Shown piece after piece: positions 59,501-64,000 of a stretch of DNA of 64,000 nucleotides. The stretch lies in assembly GCF_001431045.1 (NCBI RefSeq), contig NZ_BCLE01000005.1, positions 55,638 through 119,637 on the forward strand, read 5' to 3'. The translations under genes were made by a program, and so were the position numbers. This DNA is from Streptococcus orisasini. GTDB taxonomy: Bacteria > Bacillota > Bacilli > Lactobacillales > Streptococcaceae. Positions within the stretch are counted from its first letter, which is position 1. Each line of letters starts with the position of its first letter. The notes under the pieces are model-generated. The model did no database searches and was not told the origin of the DNA. It saw only the letters and a list, made by a program, of their open reading frames with translations.

Positions 59501-62500
59501 CACGTACAGTTTCTTTTTCTAAATCAAATGGCTGATTCAACACCTCATTAATATATCCATCAATATCATCAATGTGTGAAAAGTCTGTTACTTGTACTTC
59601 AAAATTAGATGTAGATTCTGTTTGAACAATCTGCTGACCATCCACAGAAAACCTTAGATTCAATACTACATGCTTTTGGATAACAGCCTCACAAGCCAAT
59701 TTCCACTTTTCCGCATCAAATTCTTTCCCCATTTTCCAAGCAGCAGCCATATTATACTTATTACTTGTTTTATTTAATAATTGATCACGTATAATAGCTG
59801 CTTGCCCATCTGTAACTAATTTTTGAATATCTGTATCTAATACTTTATCAGTATCTTGAGTCTTTCTGTTCTTTTGAAGATAGCTATCAATCTTTAATAT
59901 CAGATCTCCAACTGTTTTTAATGTGCTTAAATCAGTTACTTTAAGTGCAATATCAAATTGTGTGTTAATTTTAGAATTTAGTTGAAAAAGCTTGAGTGAA
60001 TCAATATCTAAATCAGCAATTTCACTTTCAGATGTTATACTTACTGATTCATAAGTAACTGAAGAGATTAAATCAGTTATAAATTCTTCAATCTCGTCTT
60101 TTGTAAAAGTCTTTTGGACTGTTGGAAGTTCAGGTGTAATAACATTTTCTTCAACTTTAGCCCATATTTTATTTTGGGCAAATGAATATTTTGGAAGGTG
60201 AACTCTATTGCCTTTTGTGATATTTAAAGCATTCCAATTAATATCTATTCCTAAATTAAACAAATCAATGGTTGCATCTAACAAGGCTTTATCTGGTGAT
60301 GTTTTTTTCTGTTGTGTTGAGATAAGGTTAACCTTGGACGATTTTTTATATTTGAGAAGATAGAGCATCAAAGCCGAAGAAGGAGCAATTTCAATAATAA
60401 TATCACTTTTATTTGCAATATAGGCAGCTGCATCAGCAAATCGCACTGTATTTCTCATATTGTCTGCCCAATAGTTTACATCTAATTTTTTTGAATTAAA
60501 GGTATTGCCAGTTACTGTTGAGACAAACTCAATATTTGTTGGTTTGCTTTTAATTTTACCTGTTCTTTCAATAAATTCTTCCTTAAATGGTTCTAACCCC
60601 ACATAATGGAAAGCATAATTAACAGGTAAATACTGGCATCTAATATTATTAGCTTGGAATGTTTCCTTAAGTCTTGCCACTTCGTCATTAATACCAGAAA
60701 TAACCACAGAATCAACCGAATTAATTACACCAATGGAGGTATTTTCATAGCCTTTCAGGTATTCAGAAGCTTTCTCTTCGCTTAATGATACAGACAACAT
60801 TTTACCTTTTCCTGTAAATCGTCTGAGAATCGTACTCCGAGAATGAATAATTTTAACTGCTGCATTGAGAGATAAAGCACCGCTAGTAAATGCCGCAGCT
60901 ACTTCACCAAGGCTATGTCCACAAACTAGGTCATAGTGAACTCCCATTTCTTTTAACAAATGAGCTATAGAAACTTGAATAGCAAAAATAGCAGGTTGGG
61001 CAAAGTAAGAATCCTGTAAAATGTCTTCATTATTGCTAGCAATAATTTCATTTAAATCACATTGGCCAATCTCTTTAAATTTTTCTACACACTTTTCAAA
61101 CATTTCTCGATATGCAGGAAACTGGCTAAGTTGACGCCCCATTCCAATCCATTGAGTCCCTTGACCAGAAAAAACTAAAGATACCCTACTATTATTTTTA
61201 ATTTCTTCATTTTTTTCAGGAATTTTAAGAGCTCTAGCAAGTTTCTTAAGTAAGTCATCTTTATCTTTTACGACATATCCAGTTCGATATTTTCTCAAAT
61301 TTGTCCTTTGACTCATTGCATACTCAATATCATTTAAAGAACCATTATAATTCTGAACAAAATTATGAAAATCTTTAATTTTTCTATAAAGCGCATCTTG
61401 GCTTACATCAGATAAAGGCAACACATAGTTTTCTTTATTACTATATTCTTGTTTATTTACTGTATTATTGTATTTTTCAAGAATAACATTACAATTGGTA
61501 CCACCAAATCCAAAAGAACTGACTCCACATACAAATTGCTTATCTTTAATCTTTACAGTCTCTTGAACAATGTGTATATTTTTTTGTTCTAGTTCCAGTT
61601 TTTCATTTATTTTATCAATACTTCTTGTTGGAACAAGTTCACCATAAAATAGACATAGTGCCGTTTTAATCAGCGATGCAACTCCAGCAGCGCTTTCTAA
61701 GTGTCCAATATTTGTTTTCACTGCACCAAGAAGAAGAGGATGCTTGCGTCGTAAATCTTGGTTAATGGCCTCATCAATCGCAGAAACTTCAATATAATCT
61801 CCTAAAAAAGTACCTGTACCATGTGTTTCAATATATCGTATTTCAGATGTTGAGAGTCCAGCATCGGCAGCAGATTTTTTAAGCAGTTCAACCTGCATAT
61901 TTTTATTAGGTGCAGTTAATGAAGCAGAACGCCCATCTTGATTTATTGCCTTTCCAATTATTGTCGCATAAATTCTATCACCTCTATCTTCTGCAGCAGT
62001 AAGACGCTTAAGAATCAAAACCCCGATGCCTTCTCCACGTACATAACCATTTGCCTTTTCATCAAAGGTTTGACACAAACCATCTGGTGAAAGCATCCCA
62101 GCTTCTCCCATAGCTCTATTGAGTTCAGCATCAAGGATGATATTGACGCCTGCTACTACTGCTACTTCACATTCTCCTCTATTGATACTTTCTATTGCTT
62201 CATTTACAGCAACCAAAGATGACGAGCAGGCTGTATCTATTGTCATACTTGGCCCTTTAAAATCAAAAAAGAAAGATATTCTGTTTGACAACATTGCCAT
62301 AGAATTTCCCACAATCGCATTAATGTCTTTCTCATTTGAAATAACTGTTCGTAAGTAATCAGTATTTGAAGCTCCTACAAAGACTCCTATTTCTGTATTT
62401 TGAATATCTTTTTCAGTAATATCAGCATCCTCAAGTGCATGTACAATCTCTTGCAAGAGTATTCTTTGCTGAGGATCAATATTAGCTGCTTCCGTTTCAG

Positions 62501-62990
62501 ACACGTTAAAATATACATTATCGAATACTTCTATGTCATCAATATACCCGCCATCATATATTTTTTTGTTTTCTTTAGGCGAGAATTCTGGACATAATTT
62601 TTTTCTTTCTTCTGGATATGGCTTAACACTTAATGTCTGATTTTTTAAATTATTGAAAAATTCATCAATATTATTAGCTCCTGGAAATTTGCAAGCCATT
62701 CCCGTTATTGCTATTTTTTCTTTCCTAATGTTTTTTTGGTTTAATACATTAACTGTTTTTTTATTTTCAATACATTCATTCAAGTATTTATAAAATTTGT
62801 TAACGGTAGGATAATCAATTAAAGCCGCCATATCTAGCTTAACATTTAATTCTTGTTCTAATTTACCTACAAACTGAACCAATGTCTGAGAATCAAAGCC
62901 CATTTCCATAAATGGTTTATCTAAATCAATTTTTTCACTAGGTATCTTTACATAGTCTGAAATTTTATAAAGTAAATCTCTTAGTTCCAT
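53598..62990 (-). CDS. Hybrid PKS-NRPS megasynthase ACP-KS-AT-ACP-C-A-T-C-A-T
   Basis: A 3130-residue first protein of the line. Domain landmarks: ACP1 Ser34 (GFDSQT); KS Cys255, His390, His430; AT Ser693 in GHSLG with YAFH as specificity segment; ACP2 Ser998 (DIDSLKL); C1 HHSVIDG near 1180; A1 YTSGTTGKPKG near 1653 with code D-A-F-T-V-A-A-I-W-K (Phe-like, uncertain); T1 Ser2032; C2 HHFIADG near 2220; A2 MTSGTTGKPK near 2672; T2 Ser3058. A2 has HDPILRD, as in Lys2-type A domains, and a truncated N-part. No ketoreductase or epimerase. Start ATG chosen over TTG by the GGTG site. Confidence 0.95.
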   Translation of the reverse strand: MELRDLLYKISDYVKIPSEKIDLDKPFMEMGFDSQTLVQFVGKLEQELNVKLDMAALIDYPTVNKFYKYLNECIENKKTVNVLNQKNIRKEKIAITGMACKFPGANNIDEFFNNLKNQTLSVKPYPEERKKLCPEFSPKENKKIYDGGYIDDIEVFDNVYFNVSETEAANIDPQQRILLQEIVHALEDADITEKDIQNTEIGVFVGASNTDYLRTVISNEKDINAIVGNSMAMLSNRISFFFDFKGPSMTIDTACSSSLVAVNEAIESINRGECEVAVVAGVNIILDAELNRAMGEAGMLSPDGLCQTFDEKANGYVRGEGIGVLILKRLTAAEDRGDRIYATIIGKAINQDGRSASLTAPNKNMQVELLKKSAADAGLSTSEIRYIETHGTGTFLGDYIEVSAIDEAINQDLRRKHPLLLGAVKTNIGHLESAAGVASLIKTALCLFYGELVPTRSIDKINEKLELEQKNIHIVQETVKIKDKQFVCGVSSFGFGGTNCNVILEKYNNTVNKQEYSNKENYVLPLSDVSQDALYRKIKDFHNFVQNYNGSLNDIEYAMSQRTNLRKYRTGYVVKDKDDLLKKLARALKIPEKNEEIKNNSRVSLVFSGQGTQWIGMGRQLSQFPAYREMFEKCVEKFKEIGQCDLNEIIASNNEDILQDSYFAQPAIFAIQVSIAHLLKEMGVHYDLVCGHSLGEVAAAFTSGALSLNAAVKIIHSRSTILRRFTGKGKMLSVSLSEEKASEYLKGYENTSIGVINSVDSVVISGINDEVARLKETFQANNIRCQYLPVNYAFHYVGLEPFKEEFIERTGKIKSKPTNIEFVSTVTGNTFNSKKLDVNYWADNMRNTVRFADAAAYIANKSDIIIEIAPSSALMLYLLKYKKSSKVNLISTQQKKTSPDKALLDATIDLFNLGIDINWNALNITKGNRVHLPKYSFAQNKIWAKVEENVITPELPTVQKTFTKDEIEEFITDLISSVTYESVSITSESEIADLDIDSLKLFQLNSKINTQFDIALKVTDLSTLKTVGDLILKIDSYLQKNRKTQDTDKVLDTDIQKLVTDGQAAIIRDQLLNKTSNKYNMAAAWKMGKEFDAEKWKLACEAVIQKHVVLNLRFSVDGQQIVQTESTSNFEVQVTDFSHIDDIDGYINEVLNQPFDLEKETVRVVLGAKTNDWYFGLSIHHSVIDGISIFFLLKEIIAAYKQLQRGIPLTLEKDKTYFNYQKHELSVKESDQYEIATNKLKKDLAGCELAEDFGVFSNPDRTKSSSSEKYLQIDSRLFEKLKNFSKTYGYTLFETLYSIYQLLYYKLNNDNNFITCTYSSGRENATYYDTIGYLVKNILVSSQINPQETINDFIKGVREKLFEAYDYPAGVSLNYLKNVGLETGKNLSHVFAYEKTVGEVNSAPVFMNGDDKENIFTIDGMNFEKINMGCIDSQYNLVFMLEECSDKVIVKCQFKEAVYEDKAIEVLLGSYETLLESILTNPKLPIKDYDISKNVPAIETSVEMQGIKYHQYLEYFAEKLPEKLAVSYDGENISYAELNRRSNILAKKLIQYTQGKNIAVGVAVEKSQVFLTSIFAIMKAGAYYVPLDKNYPRERLQYIMDNSGMKFLVSDGTFDDMGLDYSKVTVVSPVITDEVSSNLTVNNGLASTAYMIYTSGTTGKPKGVKVTHAGIENVVKEQERLFNVNSKDRVTFFASVCFDASVFDILMAIGHGATLVFSSREKMGTGVRLHDFLKDEQITVTTLPSSVLASMENENLPDLRVIVTAGEPCTDDIKNNWCIGHEFYNAYGVTEATIWNTTSKCDVNKKVMIGKPVANTDLRIVNQDGNICPEGVTGELLIGGISLAEGYAGLKELNEKRFIHIKGNRFYRTGDLVRLDYSGEIDYVARADNQVKIHGYRVELEEIEKVIQNLSKVKNAIVLLIQKGNDKQLVSYVEPKPQENLSEQNLRNDLEPILPHYMIPDRVFLTEYMPLTQNGKIDRERLKQQALEESRNRNIILPTTQKEVAVVAVLQKYVENDEISMTDTLLELGIDSINIYNLMVDIEKEFGVTLKIEDLLKNISVSALCQIIYDENNQSNLILQKKPQDVPTRLSEKQKGIWIASQLKKETREYNIPIALKLTGKLDKSALNKALNKIVERHNILHTRYYQSGDDILCDLDDNFSFEIPVENISGLTTEQKHLKIQDEITAMKLVNLRPDEYPLFKVKLLQATADEHYFLFTIHHFIADGWSFKIIFTELKHYYNFYCTGTNFEEEPLEYQYEDIGYTEYIKHDEELDKKREIYWQNKFENESSILSMPEDYPRPPVMNHVGRNVYTTINSRKYAEVEKFAQQHGITVFSLMTAILGILLRRYSGQESINIGFPMLGRDNKYSQKMVGMFIDTTVAKLNVDPNLSFKEYLNTVADEIISSMDMGEIGLNRIVEAANPPRSSDNTQLFQVLINMIDFNVDVNGLDGLTLDVIEDDVQEAKYDFTFYLTENTDGLQIRLNYYSSVYSQETAQLILNQYVWLIEMIIEDASRRVGEYKLAKKIAFSEGMMTKNCNDSNLLAHTALENITNNSEGLNFEYRNKVYHSRDIQEQVTQIFEELKNRNVPKGCVIAISGLREPRMIAAILAILKCESLFTIIDSQWPKGKIDEALQATNSSYFIDLTDSETKVLEVQSQKVQYSLNDSSYIAMTSGTTGKPKSILGSNSAVNHFIDWEIHHFDLNSNDRFAILSGISHDPILRDIIVPLTLGASLVFPDESELIQNDLFRYLKENKISVANITPSLAEAIILGAKRHPNKELSHLRFLFFGGERLRKSTVQALKKIAPNCRIVNYYGTTETPQGMSFIEYSEEALNSLGEYLPIGPGIDDVKIVLADESGEEVSIGEIGSVHVCTKYLAKGYLTENSNQITPFSSQSNIYNTGDLGRYRLDGSIDILGRKDSQIKRYGQRIELGEIESAVTRYGDVDYAKALFYKDNIYVFVTTVNEFDEQKCKNSLLDYLPVYMIPSRIITIPSIPLTRNGKIDSRQLEKLIDNTSALVVDKQVLSETEKIVRTAWEEVLELHMIPSDKAFFEVGGTSMKLLTLQQNLEEQFQREIPITVLFNNPTIRALSKYLDKDKKQAENNIQSAFEEAQQRRKKASLFMKYNAKRK

Positions 62991-63035
62991 TTTATTCACC
63001 AACTTCTATCATTTTTATATCTAAGGTATTCTAAT

Positions 63036-63149
63036 GAGAGGGGGAAAGACAGCAATGATTGCTGCGCAATCACCTGCAAAACGGTGTCATCTAGGAAGAT
63101 TACGTACAAGAACTCAACAAATAATAAAAGAGTTCGTTTTCCCACCCCC
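63036..63149 (-). repeat. Long hairpin repeat in the megasynthase leader
   Basis: On the minus strand GGGGGTGGGAAA at one end pairs with TTTCCCCC at the other. It encloses GAACTC/GAGTTC and a GCGCAGCAATCATTGCTGTC segment, and a near copy of that segment stands at 14276-14298 after the csRNA. Streptococcal GAGTGGGAC-type element. Confidence 0.6.
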
Positions 63150-63152
63150 GCA

Positions 63153-63216
63153 TAGCTCAAAAGGTTCGGGGAACCTTTTGAGCTAGCAGATAAAGTCAAA
63201 TGAATTTTGATGTCAA
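63153..63216 (-). promoter_or_regulatory. Putative promoter of the PKS-NRPS operon with 33-bp palindrome
   Basis: TTGACA (63211-63216), 17 nt, TTATCT (63188-63193) on the minus strand. Directly downstream, TAGCTCAAAAGGTTC (15 bp) is repeated inverted after a 3-base centre (63153-63185), covering the predicted start point. It may be an operator or a 5'-end stabilising hairpin. The leader to the start codon is about 190 nt. Confidence 0.5.
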
Positions 63217-63859
63217 ATTAGATCAGGTTCGGATCGTAAAATGCGAACGAAACTGTCATTTAGCTACTACATTATGATATTAAAATGAACTCCAATTACT
63301 GAGATTAGACTTTTTATCCAACTTCTATAAATATTTTGCTATTTATTGCATTAAATGACTTGATATTATAGTACTTTTTTCAATAAATTTTATAGATAGT
63401 TGTTGTAGCAATAATATAGTTAAGTTAACAACACTTAAAGTAATATCGATTACAAAATAATCTTCCGAACTTTTTCAACATCTAACATCGCATCTTCTTA
63501 TCTTTTATAACAACCCTAGAATTCAAATCTTTCACATTTTGATAAATGAAAAATAATAATACCTATGTTACTAATTGATAGCTAATAAAAAAATTTATTT
63601 GAGATAAACTACCAACAAATAGTCAAGTAGAAGTATCACAGATAAATTCATTACATTACATCATTAAATAAATACTACAACTTATAATATATTTTTTAAT
63701 TGCAGTATATTCATTTTATATCTTATAAAATGAAACCTTTTTCATAAGTAGAACAATTAACTAGTACATAAATATCATTTTTCAAATTTATTTACTTTTA
63801 ATTTTATTTCCTTCTTATTATTCAAGAGAGAAACAGATAATTATTACATGATTCCCTTT
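63217..63859. other. AT-rich region with no gene seen
   Basis: Only very short ORFs without ribosome sites on either strand. No strong terminator between the small peptide ORF and the megasynthase gene on the minus strand, so a transcript from the peptide promoter could run on. Confidence 0.5.
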
Positions 63860-63922
63860 TTAACATCCGCCACATATAAACCAAAAAGTTACAATTGCCA
63901 TCAATATCTTTCTTAATTTCAT
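63860..63922 (-). CDS. Short hydrophobic peptide, candidate Rgg/ComR-type pheromone precursor
   Basis: A 20-codon ORF too short for usual gene calling: it begins MKLRK, has a hydrophobic middle, and ends FWFICGGC before TAA. GAAAGGAAAG precedes ATG by about seven bases; TATAAT lies 29 bp upstream of the ATG. Basic start, hydrophobic body and short leader resemble ComS/SHP precursors, whose C-terminal 7-9 residues are the active pheromone after export, processing and Ami/Opp import. A lipoprotein reading is poor because the lipobox is not right. It could also be a small membrane toxin. The receptor gene is expected beyond 64000 on the same strand. Confidence 0.55.
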   Translation of the reverse strand: MKLRKILMAIVTFWFICGGC

Positions 63923-63951
63923 TTGTCTTTCCTTTCAAACTTTATAGTGCT

Positions 63952-64000
63952 ATTATAAGAAAAAGGTAAAAAGAAGACCATGACATAAATGTCATGGTCT
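63952..64000 (-). promoter_or_regulatory. ComR-box-like palindrome, T-tract and -10 box
   Basis: A perfect palindrome with 12-bp arms AGACCATGACAT and a 2-bp centre (63975-64000), a 17-nt pyrimidine-rich tract (TCTTTTTACCTTTTTCT) and TATAAT (63952-63957) on the minus strand. This is the order seen in ComR-regulated comS/comX promoters, whose operators have a GACA/TGTC core. There is no ordinary -35 box. Alternative: end of a transcript from the right. Confidence 0.55.

Noticed and set aside
62996..63199. A 67-codon minus-strand ORF in the megasynthase leader
   Set aside because: It begins with TTG, has no ribosome site, and runs through the palindrome and the GAGTGGGAC-type repeat, so it is chance coding in repeat DNA.
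1198..63202. Many ORFs of 60-200 codons opposite or out of frame with the large genes
   Set aside because: They overlap well-supported genes completely, lack ribosome sites, and have no recognisable domains.
63590..63660. Other very short hydrophobic ORFs on the minus strand, for example one starting MNLSVILLL
   Set aside because: No ribosome site or promoter in front of it, unlike the 63860-63922 ORF.
63860..63922. The small peptide as a lipoprotein
   Set aside because: The residues before the last Cys (Cys-Gly-Gly) do not make a lipobox, and nothing follows that Cys.
63975..64000. Palindrome read as an intrinsic terminator of a gene to the right
   Set aside because: Its loop is only two bases, the stem is not GC-rich, and a good -10 and ribosome site follow in register. 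Not fully excluded, because a U-rich stretch follows on the minus strand.

Overview
The window reads as a chromosomal segment of a low-GC Streptococcus, most likely of the mutans group. Gene content supports this: argG-argH, gltX, dut-radA-carbonic anhydrase, gpsA-galU, a glucitol (sorbitol) PTS operon next to pgi, and a CiaR-type small RNA. The species call is an inference from gene content and order. No rRNA, tRNA, insertion sequence, prophage or CRISPR array is visible.

Layout. Positions 1-17.8 kb are mostly core metabolism and stress genes: arginine biosynthesis under ARG boxes, the NAD-biosynthesis repressor NiaR, glutamyl-tRNA synthetase, dUTPase/RadA, GpsA/GalU, a rhomboid protease, and the acetyl branch of lysine/diaminopimelate synthesis. 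A CiaR-controlled csRNA sits at 14.1 kb. Three small membrane-protein genes follow. From 18.4 to 23.7 kb is a complete sorbitol operon (gutD-gutR-gutM-EIIC-EIIB-EIIA) with a cre site. From 24.1 to 31.2 kb is a second glucitol-family PTS operon whose enzymes are not those of sorbitol use: a SAF-domain NAD(P) oxidoreductase, a class II aldolase, a short archaeal-type triosephosphate isomerase and a YjbQ-family protein. It probably degrades a polyol or branched sugar that I cannot name. pgi and a PsiE-like membrane gene follow.

At 33.6-34.4 kb lies about 800 bp of tandem structured repeats whose paired arms change together between copies. A related but diverged array lies inverted at 17.9-18.3 kb. 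A divergent SDR gene and metK come next.

From 37 to 63 kb is a 13-gene, AT-rich, minus-strand hybrid PKS-NRPS cluster. Read from its promoter it encodes: a 3130-residue ACP-KS-AT-ACP-C-A-T-C-A-T megasynthase; a KS-ACP protein whose AT core has been deleted; a C-A(Ser)-T-reductase NRPS; a methyltransferase; an MFS pump; an ABC-2 exporter (one ATPase, two permeases); a fatty acyl-AMP ligase; a second ABC system (ATPase plus FtsX-like permease); a Sfp-type phosphopantetheinyl transferase; and a type II thioesterase. The logic is fatty-acid loading by the ligase onto the first ACP, one C2 extension, two amino acids, a further C2 unit whose malonyl must come from a separate AT, then serine and reductive release as an aldehyde or alcohol.

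At the right edge, about 0.9 kb upstream of the megasynthase gene, a 20-codon hydrophobic peptide ORF has a good ribosome binding site and TATAAT. A perfect palindrome with a GACAT/ATGTC core followed by a T-rich tract lies just upstream. This is the architecture of Rgg/ComR-type peptide pheromone genes, so the lipopeptide cluster may be under peptide quorum sensing. The receptor gene would lie just outside the window.
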